DNA of 64,000 bases from assembly GCA_947625285.1 (NCBI GenBank), contig CANQNS010000001.1, positions 186,001 to 250,000 on the forward strand, written 5' to 3'. This document shows, one piece after another, positions 17,501 to 25,450 of this stretch. The translations under genes and the position numbers were made by a program. The stretch is from an uncultured Oscillospiraceae bacterium (GTDB lineage Bacteria; Bacillota; Clostridia; Oscillospirales; Oscillospiraceae). How positions within the stretch are numbered: the first letter of the stretch is position 1; the number at the start of each line of letters is the position of its first letter. The notes beneath the pieces are model-generated. The model did no database searches. It was not told where the DNA came from and saw nothing but the letters and a program-made list of their open reading frames with translations.

Positions 17501-19117
17501 TCAGTGGTTCTTGCCGGCCAGGCGCAGGTTGGACGTGGCGGCTTCATAGCCGGACATCTGCTCCTCCTGCCAGGCGCTGTAGGCGTCGGCGCGCAGGGCG
17601 TCGTCCGCCTGCCGGTGGGCGTAGGACATATCGTCCTTGCCGGCGAAGTAGAGCACATGGGTGCCGGTGTAGGCTCCCTCGTAGGAGACGATCTTGGTGT
17701 CGCCGGTCTTGCGGCCGCCGGCGAACAGCCACTGGTCGATGGGCTCCACCATGGTGCCCTTGGCGACCTTCTCATACAGACCGCCGTTGGTGTTGGAGCC
17801 GGTGTCGCCGGACCGCTCGTTGGCAAGCTCCGCGAAGGAGTCCTCCGTGGCGTCGCCGTCCTTCCACTCGTCATAAACGCTCTGGGCCTCGTCCGCGGCG
17901 GCCTGGATCTCCTCGTCGCTGAAGGAGCCGTCGCCGTCCGTGTCCTCCGCGTTGATCAGGATGTGCCGGAAGCTCACGGCGGGGTAATCGTTGGTGTCGC
18001 GGCCCAGGAACATGACTACATATTCGGAGCTGTCCGTGTCGATGCAGGTGGCGTCGCCGGGCTGACGGGCCTCGTCCAGCAGCCACTCGGCATAGTTGGA
18101 GTTCAGGCCGCTGCCGGCCGTGGACTGGACCGTGGGGGCCGCGTCCTCCGCCGCGTCAGCAAGCTCCTTGGCAAAGGCGTCCTCATCGGTGCCGTCCACC
18201 GCGTCGGCCAGAGCCTGCATATCCACCGCGGGCTCTTCTTCCTCGGCGGGGGCGTCTGTGGCGGCGGGCTCTTCCGTGGCCTCCGCGTCCTCAGTCTCGG
18301 CGGCATCCTCGGCGTCCTCCGTGGCTTCCGCGTCCTCAGTCTCGGCGGTGTCCTCCGTGGCTTCGGTCTCCTCGGCGGGCTTGGTCTGGGAGTAGAAGGC
18401 GTAGTCGATCACGTCCAGCTCGTCGGCGTGCTCGGCGTAGTAATCGTCCAGCTCGGCGTCGGAGTACTCATAGCCCTGGTAGACGCTGTCGGAATAGGCG
18501 GCGGCCAGGTGGGCCTTATAGAGCTCCTGCTCCACCAGCTCGATGGTGACGCCCTTGCCGTAGTTCAGGTTCAGGTACTGCTGGAGGTTCTCATAGTTCA
18601 GATCCTCCCAGCCGGTACGGATGGTCTCTATCTCCGCCTCATAGTCCGCCTGCTGCTCGTCCGACATGGTGAAGCCGGCCTCCTCGGCCTGGTCGCACAG
18701 CATCTGGATCTGGGTCATGTTGTCCACGGCGGTGTCCAGGAAGAACTGCCGCCAGGTGGTACCCTCGGCGTATTCCTGGTCTCCCAGGCTCTCGTCCGGG
18801 TCGAAGAACATACCGTAGCTGACGTACTGGGAATAGTTGCTGTAGAACGTCATGTAGGCGGCGGAATAGTAGTAATTCAGCTGGGCCACGGTGTAGTCCT
18901 GATCGTTGATGGTAACGGCGGTCAGGTGCTGGCTGGGCCAGGCGGAGTTGTAGATGAAGATGAAGGCGAAGAAGATCACCAGCACCACCGCCACCACGGT
19001 GTATGTGATAACGGTCTTGCGATGCTGGGCCTGCTCCTTGGCCTTGGCGGCGGTACGCTTGTCGGTGCCGGCCGCGATCTGCTCTCTGCGGTTGCGCTTG
19101 TCCTTTGATGCACTCAT
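17501..19117 (-). CDS. Membrane-anchored parvulin-like peptidyl-prolyl isomerase (foldase)
   Basis: The 538-residue protein has a basic N-terminus, one membrane anchor at about residues 35-56 and a large extracellular part. A SurA/PrsA-like N-terminal helical region precedes a parvulin-type PPIase segment near residues 390-500, recognised by FRHILI and GGLYEKVAKGTMV. Such proteins assist folding of secreted proteins outside the cell. An acidic low-complexity insert of repeated TEDAEATEDA-like units lies at about residues 250-310. The gene is monocistronic, with its own promoter at 19159-19187 and a shared terminator. The acidic insert is unusual for PrsA and may be a linker. Confidence 0.75.
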   Translation of the reverse strand: MSASKDKRNRREQIAAGTDKRTAAKAKEQAQHRKTVITYTVVAVVLVIFFAFIFIYNSAWPSQHLTAVTINDQDYTVAQLNYYYSAAYMTFYSNYSQYVSYGMFFDPDESLGDQEYAEGTTWRQFFLDTAVDNMTQIQMLCDQAEEAGFTMSDEQQADYEAEIETIRTGWEDLNYENLQQYLNLNYGKGVTIELVEQELYKAHLAAAYSDSVYQGYEYSDAELDDYYAEHADELDVIDYAFYSQTKPAEETEATEDTAETEDAEATEDAEDAAETEDAEATEEPAATDAPAEEEEPAVDMQALADAVDGTDEDAFAKELADAAEDAAPTVQSTAGSGLNSNYAEWLLDEARQPGDATCIDTDSSEYVVMFLGRDTNDYPAVSFRHILINAEDTDGDGSFSDEEIQAAADEAQSVYDEWKDGDATEDSFAELANERSGDTGSNTNGGLYEKVAKGTMVEPIDQWLFAGGRKTGDTKIVSYEGAYTGTHVLYFAGKDDMSYAHRQADDALRADAYSAWQEEQMSGYEAATSNLRLAGKNH

Positions 19118-19158
19118 GTGTCCACACCTCTTGCGGTAGTTTTCTCGAAGTCCATGAT

Positions 19159-19187
19159 ATTATATTACAAGGTATGTCCCGTTTCAA
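19159..19187 (-). promoter_or_regulatory. Sigma-70 promoter of the foldase gene
   Basis: On the minus strand TTGAAA (19182-19187) and TATAAT (19159-19164) are separated by 17 bases. A 9 bp inverted repeat (TTCTATGTC, 19193-19201 and 19225-19233) lies just upstream between the two divergent promoters and could be an operator. Confidence 0.75.
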
Positions 19188-19247
19188 GTTTTTTCTATGT
19201 CGGGCCGGGAATGTTTACAGACCGGACATAGAATTATGTTAACTTGG

Positions 19248-19276
19248 TTGCAAAATGGGACGGGTTCCTGTATACT
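19248..19276 (+). promoter_or_regulatory. Sigma-70 promoter of the NYN-domain gene
   Basis: TTGCAA (19248-19253) and TATACT (19271-19276) are separated by 17 bases, 23 bases upstream of the chosen ATG. Confidence 0.7.
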
Positions 19277-19299
19277 GTCGGTGAATGGAGGGGATCGAA

Positions 19300-20181
19300 A
19301 TGCCCATGACCGACAACGACAAGAACCTGCGCCTGGCGGTGCTCATCGACGCGGACAACGCGCCCCGGGACTGTCTGCAGGGCATCATGGAGGAGGTAGC
19401 CATCTACGGCACGCCCAACCTGAAGCGAGCCTACGGGGACTGGTCCAGCCGGAACCTGTCCGGCTGGCGGCAGGCGCTGCTGGAAAACTCCGTCACCCCC
19501 ATGCAGCAGTTCGCCTACACCAAGGGCAAGAATTCCACCGACTCGGCCATGATCATCGACGCCATGGACATCCTCTATTCCGGCAACACGGACGGGTTCG
19601 TGCTGGTAAGCTCCGACAGCGATTTCACAGGCCTGGCCCGGCGGCTGCGGGAGGCGGGCCAGTTCGTCATCGGCATCGGTGAGCAAAAGACCCCGCCCCC
19701 TCTGATCGCGGCCTGCAGCAAGTTCATCTATATCGAGGTGATCCGGGGCCGGGCGGAAAAGACCGTGAGCGCGGCCCAGAAGACCCGGACCAGAAAGACC
19801 GAGCCCGCCAAAAAGGCCGAGCCTGTCAAGAAGGCGGAGCCCGCCAAAAAAGCCGAGCCCGCCAAGAGGCCCGAGCCGGAGCAGCCGGAGCCGGTCAACC
19901 GGCCCGCCGCCGGGGAGACCCGCCAGATCCCGGACAGCATCATCTGGCTCATCGCGGACTCCATTTTGGACCTTTCCGGGGAGCGGGACGACGACTATGT
20001 GCCTCTGGCGGCGGTGGGCAACCTGATCCAGAAAAAGCGGCCGGACTTCGACACCCGCAGCTACGGCTACTCCAAGCTGTCCGGCATGGTGAAGGCCATC
20101 GACCGGTTCAAGGTGGAGGAGCGGCAGGATAAATCCGATTCCCGCTCAAAGATCGTCTACATCAAAGATGAGGAAATGTAA
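19300..20181 (+). CDS. NYN-domain ribonuclease-like protein with C-terminal LOTUS/OST-HTH domain
   Basis: The 293-residue protein starts at ATG 19300 behind GGAGGGG; the track ATG at 19285 overlaps that site. Residues 10-150 form a PIN-like NYN domain with the expected acidic residues in VLIDADNAP, STDSAMIIDAMDIL and LVSSDSDFTGLARRL. A basic linker with repeated KKAEPA units (about residues 165-200) joins it to a C-terminal OST-HTH/LOTUS-like domain (about 210-293). Proteins of this LabA/DUF88 layout are predicted RNA-processing nucleases; the substrate is unknown. The gene stands alone with its own promoter and terminator. Confidence 0.8.
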   Translation: MPMTDNDKNLRLAVLIDADNAPRDCLQGIMEEVAIYGTPNLKRAYGDWSSRNLSGWRQALLENSVTPMQQFAYTKGKNSTDSAMIIDAMDILYSGNTDGFVLVSSDSDFTGLARRLREAGQFVIGIGEQKTPPPLIAACSKFIYIEVIRGRAEKTVSAAQKTRTRKTEPAKKAEPVKKAEPAKKAEPAKRPEPEQPEPVNRPAAGETRQIPDSIIWLIADSILDLSGERDDDYVPLAAVGNLIQKKRPDFDTRSYGYSKLSGMVKAIDRFKVEERQDKSDSRSKIVYIKDEEM

Positions 20182-20185
20182 AAAC

Positions 20186-20221
20186 ACAAAAAGGCCCCGG
20201 ATCGTTCGATCCGGGGCCTTT
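20186..20221. terminator. Bidirectional terminator
   Basis: A 13 bp AAAGGCCCCGGAT stem with a short loop is flanked by A-rich and T-rich tracts and lies between the convergent NYN and anti-sigma genes. Confidence 0.85.
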
Positions 20222-20224
20222 GAT

Positions 20225-21481
20225 CTATTTGGTGAAGGTCCGGTCCGGGTGGCTGTCGCCGTGGGAGTCGGCGCCGCCGGTGGTGTGGACTGCCGTCACG
20301 TTCTCCGGCTCCACCAACCGGTTGAACGCCTCCATGGTCCGCCACATGCCCTTGCACAGCTCCGGGTCCGGCTCCCCATAGGTGATGGTGTCGACCTTGC
20401 CGTCGCCGTCGGTGTCCTCTTCGATCTCTTCGCCGTACACGCCGAAAGAACCGGGATTGCACAGAGCCCCGAACTGGGTGTTGTCCACGTCGTCGCCCCG
20501 GACCACATATTCGGTCCCGTCGGCATAGTCCAGGCGCAGGCCATGCAGAGCGTCATACCAGTCGTCCAGCACCACGCCCAAGGGGGATACGGAGGCGGTG
20601 TGGCCGTCCTCAGCGGTGAAGGTCACGGCGGGGACCAGGTCCTCCACGGTGAAAGTCAGGTGCTCTTCCGTCTCCTCGATGGAGGGCTCGGTGCCCTCCG
20701 GCTGGCCGTCGTCGCCGATGATCTCAAGGGGCTCGTCGTAGTTGTAGGTAAACTTTTTCAGGGTCAGGCGAAGCTCGTCTCCCGGCTCCACGTCCCAGTG
20801 GTCCCAGAAGTAGGAGGTCAGGTGGAGTTCCGTATCGGTGGAGGCCGCGCTGTCCAGGTAGGTGTGGGGGAACAGGTACCGCTCCTCGCCGTCGTCGTTG
20901 TACACGGTCATCATGGGCACGCCGTTGTCGCCGTAATATCCCTCCTCCTCGTCCATCTCCATGATGGGCGGGAACACCTCGCCGCTGGCGCCCGACATAT
21001 CCGGGAAGCCATCGGGGTCGGACACGGTGTAAGTCAGCGCGCCGATGCCGTTTTCATCGATCACCATGCTCTCGGCGGTGAAGGTGACCCCGTCCAGGGT
21101 GAAGGACTTGTTCACGTCCTTGACCTGCGCGCCGATCAGGTCCTCGGCGGTCTCCGGGTCCACGCTCACCCGCTCATAGGCGGGGACGGTGACCATGCCG
21201 CTGTCGGGCTTGGTGTCGTCGGCCACGGTCTCGTAGGCGTCCCGGCTCTGAACGCCGGAGTCGCCGAACACCTGCTCGAAAAAGCCGGTGTGCTCGCTGA
21301 TGGCGTAGGCGGTGACGGACAGGGCCAGCACGCAGGCCGCCGCGATCAGCGCGGTCATGGCCCGGCGGCCGGGTCGTTTGTGGTTTGCAGTATGGTTTGC
21401 CATGTTCAATACCTCCGTTACGGTGTCGCCGGAGGCGTGCAGGTGGGAAAAGGTCTCCCGGTAAAGGTCGCGGTCTGTCAT
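20225..21481 (-). CDS. DUF4179-type anti-sigma factor, membrane-anchored
   Basis: The 418-residue protein has a short cytoplasmic N-terminus (about 40 residues), one transmembrane segment at about 42-62 and a large extracellular beta-rich sensor region. This layout and the sequence after the membrane match DUF4179 anti-sigma proteins, which hold the adjacent ECF sigma factor until an envelope signal is sensed. The start lies one base after the sigma stop, so the pair is co-translated. The extracellular part is rich in Asp, Glu and Thr and has no recognised enzyme motif. Confidence 0.75.
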   Translation of the reverse strand: MTDRDLYRETFSHLHASGDTVTEVLNMANHTANHKRPGRRAMTALIAAACVLALSVTAYAISEHTGFFEQVFGDSGVQSRDAYETVADDTKPDSGMVTVPAYERVSVDPETAEDLIGAQVKDVNKSFTLDGVTFTAESMVIDENGIGALTYTVSDPDGFPDMSGASGEVFPPIMEMDEEEGYYGDNGVPMMTVYNDDGEERYLFPHTYLDSAASTDTELHLTSYFWDHWDVEPGDELRLTLKKFTYNYDEPLEIIGDDGQPEGTEPSIEETEEHLTFTVEDLVPAVTFTAEDGHTASVSPLGVVLDDWYDALHGLRLDYADGTEYVVRGDDVDNTQFGALCNPGSFGVYGEEIEEDTDGDGKVDTITYGEPDPELCKGMWRTMEAFNRLVEPENVTAVHTTGGADSHGDSHPDRTFTK

Positions 21482-21482
21482 G

Positions 21483-21953
21483 TCATTGCGCCTCCGTCAG
21501 AAATGTTTTCAGCTGCGCCCGGGCCCGGGCCATCCGGGTGCGGATGGTAGCGGGGGGCGTGTCCAGAAGCTCTGCGATCTCGTCAGAGGAATAGCCCTCG
21601 AAGTAATATAGATGTATGACTACCCGGTACTTGGCCGGCAGGGCCATCACCGCCCGGAACAGGTCCTCATGCTCGTGGGAGGGAAGCTCCAGTTTCTCCA
21701 TATAGGGCTCCAGGGGCTCCACCCGCCGCCAGGGGGCGCGGAAAAGGCTCTTGCACTCGTTGGCCGTCACCCGGATCAGCCAGTAGCGCACGTGGTCCTC
21801 CGACCGAAACGGCTTTTCCGCCTGATAGAGCTTCAAAAGCACGTTCTGGGTCACGTCCTCCGCGTCAGAGCTGTTTTTCAGATAGCTGTACGCCAGGCGG
21901 AATACCGTGTCCATGTACCGGCGCGCCAGGCGGGTGAAGCGTTCCTCTGTCAT
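21483..21953 (-). CDS. ECF-type RNA polymerase sigma factor
   Basis: The 156-residue protein shows sigma region 2 (YMDTVFRLAYSYLKNSSDAED, with VTQNVLLKLY) and region 4 (YRVVIHLYYFEGYSSDEIAELL) separated by a short linker, the standard ECF layout. It is followed by its anti-sigma gene. An ECF-like promoter, TGAAAC-N17-CGTTAT, lies 36 bases upstream of the start, so the pair is probably autoregulated. Its regulon cannot be inferred from this window. Confidence 0.9.
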   Translation of the reverse strand: MTEERFTRLARRYMDTVFRLAYSYLKNSSDAEDVTQNVLLKLYQAEKPFRSEDHVRYWLIRVTANECKSLFRAPWRRVEPLEPYMEKLELPSHEHEDLFRAVMALPAKYRVVIHLYYFEGYSSDEIAELLDTPPATIRTRMARARAQLKTFLTEAQ

Positions 21954-21988
21954 CGTCGTGTGCTCTCCTTGAAAGGCCTTTCGTTATT

Positions 21989-22017
21989 ATAACGAATCTT
22001 TCGTGCAAAATGTTTCA
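21989..22017 (-). promoter_or_regulatory. ECF-type autoregulatory promoter
   Basis: On the minus strand TGAAAC (22012-22017) and CGTTAT (21989-21994) are separated by 17 bases. This matches the known ECF pattern TGAAAC-N16/17-CGT of the SigW/SigM type. The -10 region also contains TATAAT, so housekeeping transcription is possible. Confidence 0.6.
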
Positions 22018-22071
22018 TCCCGCGAGAGAAATTTCGGCAAATGTCATGATGTGTTAGCCGGGGACCGGGGA

Positions 22072-22100
22072 TTGTAATTTTCTGGAAGTTGGGATATAAT
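22072..22100 (+). promoter_or_regulatory. Sigma-70 promoter upstream of the small ORF and PPTase gene
   Basis: TTGTAA (22072-22077) and TATAAT (22095-22100) are separated by 17 bases. A leader of about 255 bases precedes the PPTase start. Confidence 0.7.
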
Positions 22101-22167
22101 ATACGCACGTAACGGACTGTGCAAGTGTGACATATTGTATCGGACCAGTCAAAGCGAGGAAACGGCC

Positions 22168-22275
22168 ATGAAGCTCGGCAAATTCGTCATCGCGCCGATG
22201 GGCGCGGCTTTTCAGCCCGGGGACGAGTATGTCCGCCACCATGTTCGGACCGGCGGCGGCGCCGTGGGCGGGTGA
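22168..22275 (+). CDS. Possible 35-residue leader or small protein
   Basis: An ATG preceded by GCGAGGAAA opens a 35-codon frame (starting MKLGKFVIAPMGAAF and ending in GGGAVGG) in the long leader of the PPTase gene. A promoter lies 70 bases upstream and a 17 bp hairpin follows the stop. I do not recognise the peptide. It could be a leader peptide, a peptide natural-product precursor or a chance ORF. Confidence 0.3.
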   Translation: MKLGKFVIAPMGAAFQPGDEYVRHHVRTGGGAVGG

Positions 22276-22283
22276 GGCAGTAT

Positions 22284-22321
22284 ATGCGTCCCGTTCCTCC
22301 TGTGGGGGGAACGGGACGCAT
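22284..22321 (+). terminator. Strong leader hairpin before the PPTase gene
   Basis: A 17 bp stem (ATGCGTCCCGTTCC core, one G-U pair) with a TGTG loop lies between the small ORF and the PPTase gene. It lacks a clear U-tract, so it may be an attenuator, a weak terminator or an mRNA-stabilising element. Confidence 0.5.
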
Positions 22322-22363
22322 CGCAGTCATAATAGAGCTATTTCAAATGGAGCGGTGATCGAA

Positions 22364-23029
22364 ATGACGGAGGTATACATTCTCAAAAACGACGCGGCGG
22401 CCTTGCCTGAGGAGGAGGCGTCCCGGCTGCTGCCCCGGTGGCGGAGGCGGCGGCTGGAGCGGCTGCGCTACGCCCCGGCCCGGGAGGCCAGCCTGGGGGC
22501 GGGCCTGCTGTGGCGGTACGTGATGGAGCGGCACGGCATCCGGCCGGAGGAGCCCGTTCGGTTCCTGCAGGCCGGCAAGCCGGTGTTCGCCCAGCGGGAC
22601 GATCTGCATTTCAGCCTTTCTCACTCCGGCCCCTACGCCATGTGCGCCATCAGCGACCGGGGCGTGGGCGTGGACGTCCAGCAGATCAAACCCGTCCATA
22701 TGTCCATCGCCCGCCGGTTCCACTTCAAGGAGCGGGACTGGCTGGCCGAGCAGCCCCATGAGGGGCAGAACCACGCCTTTTTCCGCATCTGGACCCGCAA
22801 GGAGGCCTGGGTGAAGGCCGTGAGCCACGACCAGCTCCTGGGTCTGGACGAGGAGGACGTGATCCACGGGGCCCCGGACTGGCAGTTCGGGGAATACCAG
22901 CTGGAGGACCAGTATGTGGCGGCGGTCTGCGCCCGAAAGGGAGAGACGCTGCCGGAGCCGGTGATCGTCCAGCCGGACGATCTGCTCCAGGCCCTGAGCG
23001 AAGCGGGGCCGGCGGAGCCGGAGGAATGA
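22364..23029 (+). CDS. 4'-phosphopantetheinyl transferase, Sfp-type
   Basis: This enzyme transfers phosphopantetheine from CoA to carrier proteins. The 221-residue protein has the family motifs: the FSLSHSGPYAMCAIS segment, the magnesium site in GVGVDVQ, and the FRIWTRKEAWVKA motif. I chose ATG 22364; the 266-residue track version starts upstream in the leader hairpin region. The size fits the Sfp rather than the AcpS type. No polyketide or non-ribosomal peptide synthetase is in the window, so its carrier partner is elsewhere. Confidence 0.88.
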   Translation: MTEVYILKNDAAALPEEEASRLLPRWRRRRLERLRYAPAREASLGAGLLWRYVMERHGIRPEEPVRFLQAGKPVFAQRDDLHFSLSHSGPYAMCAISDRGVGVDVQQIKPVHMSIARRFHFKERDWLAEQPHEGQNHAFFRIWTRKEAWVKAVSHDQLLGLDEEDVIHGAPDWQFGEYQLEDQYVAAVCARKGETLPEPVIVQPDDLLQALSEAGPAEPEE

Positions 23030-23050
23030 TGTGAGCCGGCCTATATGGGA

Positions 23051-23084
23051 TAAGGAGCGCGGCCCCAGCGGGCCGCGCTCCTTA
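23051..23084. terminator. Hairpin between convergent genes
   Basis: A perfect 15 bp stem (TAAGGAGCGCGGCCC with its complement) with a CAGC loop lies between the PPTase stop and the ABC ATPase stop. The U-tract is poor on both strands, so termination may be incomplete. Confidence 0.6.
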
Positions 23085-23085
23085 T

Positions 23086-23679
23086 TCATGTCTCGATGAA
23101 GGTCCCGTCCTGCCAGAGAAAGACCCGTTCCGCCAACGCCTCCGCCGCGTGGGGGTCGTGGGTGGTAACCAGCAGGGTCCGGCCGGCGGCGTGGGTCCGC
23201 AGCAGCGCGAGGACGTGGTCCCGCCGGGCCTCGTCCAGCTCCTTCAGGGGCTCGTCCAGCAGCAGCAGGTCCCCCTCATAGGCCAGGGCCCGGGCCAGGT
23301 TGGCCCGCTGGGCCATGCCGCCGGAGAGCTGATAGGGCAGCTTGTCCGCCGCCTCCTTCAGTCCCACCGCATCCAGGGCCCGCAGGGCCTTTGGCATGGT
23401 GTCCGGCCCGTCGGAGAGGACGGCGTTCACGTTTTGGGCCACGGTGAGCCGGGGCAGCAGCCGGGGCTCCTGAAAGGCGTAGGCCAGCCGTTTGGCGTTG
23501 GAGCTCACGAGCCCGGAGGAGGGCTTTTTCAGTCCCGCCGCCAGCTGTAAAAGGGAGGTCTTGCCGCAGCCGGAGGGGCCCATCAGAGCCACCCGGTCCC
23601 CCGGGCGGATGTGCAGCGTCACATCCCGCAGCACGGTCCGGCCGTCGTAGGCCAGCGAGACATTCTCAAAGCGGATCAT
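23086..23679 (-). CDS. ABC transporter ATPase, nitrate/sulfonate/taurine (SsuB/TauB) type
   Basis: The 197-residue ATPase energises import by the adjacent permease. It has Walker A MGPSGCGKTSLLQL, the Q-loop in YAFQEPRLLPRL, the LSGGMAQR signature, Walker B in GDLLLLDEPL and the switch His in VTTHDPHAA. The start at 23679 overlaps the permease stop by 4 bases. It is shorter than most SsuB proteins (about 250) because the C-terminal extension is absent, but all ATPase motifs are present. Confidence 0.88.
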   Translation of the reverse strand: MIRFENVSLAYDGRTVLRDVTLHIRPGDRVALMGPSGCGKTSLLQLAAGLKKPSSGLVSSNAKRLAYAFQEPRLLPRLTVAQNVNAVLSDGPDTMPKALRALDAVGLKEAADKLPYQLSGGMAQRANLARALAYEGDLLLLDEPLKELDEARRDHVLALLRTHAAGRTLLVTTHDPHAAEALAERVFLWQDGTFIET

Positions 23680-24443
23680 GGCTCCCGGTCCTCCCGCGCA
23701 TAGCGCAGCCGCGCCCGGCTGATGGCGGCGGTCAGCAGCTTTTCGATAGCCAGCGAGCACAGCACCACCACCACCGTCCAGGCGAACAGGTCCGCGGTCT
23801 CCAGATAGAGCTTGGATTCAAAAAGCCGCCGGCCGATGGACTTCTGGGGCACGGTCAGCACCTCCGCCGCCACCCCGGACTTCCAGGCCACCCCGAAGCT
23901 GGTCCGGCAGGCGGCCAGGAAATAGGGGGCTGTCTCCGGCGCGTACACCCGCCGGAGGGTCTGCCAGGGGGAGAAGCGGTAGACCCGGGCCAGCTCCAGC
24001 AGGGACCGGTCCGTCTGCTGGATGCCCGCCGCCACGTTCTGCCACACGATGGGCAGCACCATCAAAAACACGATCACCCCGGGCAGCACGTCCCGTCCCA
24101 CCCAGATCAGGGCCAGCAATATGAAGCTGGCTACCGGCACGGACTTGACGGCGGTCAGCAGGGGGGACAGCACCGCCTGCAAAAACCGGGACCGGCAGGT
24201 GGCCGCCGCCAACAGGACTCCCGCCAGCACCGCCGCCAGCGTCCCGCACAGGATGCGGATCAGGCTGGCCGCCGTGACGCGCCAGAAGTCCCCGGCGCCC
24301 ATCAGACGCAGGAGCCGCCGCAGCACCAGCCAGGGGCCGGGCAGCAGCAGCTCCCGGTCCACCAGCCGCGCCAAAAACGCCCACACGCCCAGCCAGAAGG
24401 CCAGGATGAGCATCCCTCTCAAAACGGTCTTCCAGCGGCGCAT
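23676..24443 (-). CDS. ABC transporter permease, SsuC/TauC type
   Basis: The 255-residue membrane protein has about six transmembrane segments and the BPD_transp_1 domain. The EAA-like coupling loop reads ELARVYRFSPWQTLRRVYAPE. It lies between the ATPase (4-base overlap) and the substrate-binding protein (4-base gap). The family imports nitrate, sulfonates, taurine or pyrimidine precursors of thiamine; the substrate here is not evident. Confidence 0.85.
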   Translation of the reverse strand: MRRWKTVLRGMLILAFWLGVWAFLARLVDRELLLPGPWLVLRRLLRLMGAGDFWRVTAASLIRILCGTLAAVLAGVLLAAATCRSRFLQAVLSPLLTAVKSVPVASFILLALIWVGRDVLPGVIVFLMVLPIVWQNVAAGIQQTDRSLLELARVYRFSPWQTLRRVYAPETAPYFLAACRTSFGVAWKSGVAAEVLTVPQKSIGRRLFESKLYLETADLFAWTVVVVLCSLAIEKLLTAAISRARLRYAREDREP

Positions 24444-24447
24444 GATC

Positions 24448-25422
24448 TTATTTCCCTATATAGTAGAAGTCGTCCTCCGGCAGAGCCCCGCCCACGGATC
24501 CGGGGGCCACGTCCAGAAGGATCTGCAAAAACTGCTCCATGTCCCGGCGCATATCCTCCCCGGTGATGAAGCACACGTTGCAGCGGGGGATGGCCTTTTC
24601 CGCCACCGCCGCGTTGGAGAAAACGCCGGTCTGCTCGATGAGCCTGCCGGCCTCCGCCGGCTCCCGGGTCAGATAGTCGATGGAGGGGCCGTACTCGGCC
24701 AGAAAGGCGTCCACGGCGTCGGGACACCGCTGGACGAAATCCGTCCGGGCCACCACGCAGCCCTGGACCGGCGGGCTGTCGGGAAAGACCTCCGCCCACT
24801 GCTCCGTCAGGTCCAGCATCACGGCCAGATCCTCGTTGGCGGCGCAGGCGATGGTAACCATGGGCTCCGGCAGCACGGCCAGATCCACCTCTCCGGCGGC
24901 CAGGGCCGTACGCAGGTCGGCGGGCTGGGCGTAGGAGTCGTCCAGCGTCACGTCCACCCCCGCCGCTTCGCACAGGGCCTTCATCTGGTACAGGGGGTTC
25001 TGGGCCGGCACATACACGGTCAAGCCCGCCAGGTCCGCCAGGCTCTCCACGGAGACGGTCCGGGCGTTCGCCACCACATACAGCACCCCCAGGGTGTTCA
25101 AAGCCAGCAGGCGCACGCCCCCCTGGGACTTGTTGTACAGGGTGGAGGCGGCGTTGGTGGGCAGGGCGGCGATGTCACAGTCCCCGTTCACCAGCGCAGC
25201 GGTGACGACGGCGGCGTCCGACTCCACGGAAAAGGCGTAGTCCACGGCGGTGCCGCCCGCCTCCGCGTCCGCCATGAGCTTTGCCATACCGAAGCCGGTG
25301 GTGCCGTTCAGGACCATCACGTTCACAGGCCCGTCCGTCTCGATCCTGCCGGCGGCGGAGCCGCAGACGCCCAGACCCAGACATACCGTCAGGGCCAGCA
25401 GCGCCGCGATGATTCGCTTCAT
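24448..25422 (-). CDS. ABC transporter substrate-binding protein, NMT1/SsuA-like
   Basis: The 324-residue secreted protein has a signal peptide (residues 1-24, LLALTVCLGLGVCG) and the two-lobed NMT1/SsuA-like fold with motifs such as GDCDIAALPTNAA and AAGEVDLAVLPEP. A Cys lies near the cleavage site but the lipobox is poor, so lipid anchoring is uncertain. It captures the ligand for the permease and ATPase genes downstream. It follows the TM1266-family gene by 28 bases in the same transcript, linking this importer to redox or hydrogenase physiology by context only. Confidence 0.82.
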   Translation of the reverse strand: MKRIIAALLALTVCLGLGVCGSAAGRIETDGPVNVMVLNGTTGFGMAKLMADAEAGGTAVDYAFSVESDAAVVTAALVNGDCDIAALPTNAASTLYNKSQGGVRLLALNTLGVLYVVANARTVSVESLADLAGLTVYVPAQNPLYQMKALCEAAGVDVTLDDSYAQPADLRTALAAGEVDLAVLPEPMVTIACAANEDLAVMLDLTEQWAEVFPDSPPVQGCVVARTDFVQRCPDAVDAFLAEYGPSIDYLTREPAEAGRLIEQTGVFSNAAVAEKAIPRCNVCFITGEDMRRDMEQFLQILLDVAPGSVGGALPEDDFYYIGK

Positions 25423-25450
25423 ATTGGGTTCAACTCCGTTTTCTGCGGTC

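Noticed and set aside
23051-23084. Strong bidirectional terminator between the PPTase and ABC genes
   Set aside because: The stem is perfect but a U-tract is missing on both strands, so it is listed only as a hairpin of moderate confidence.
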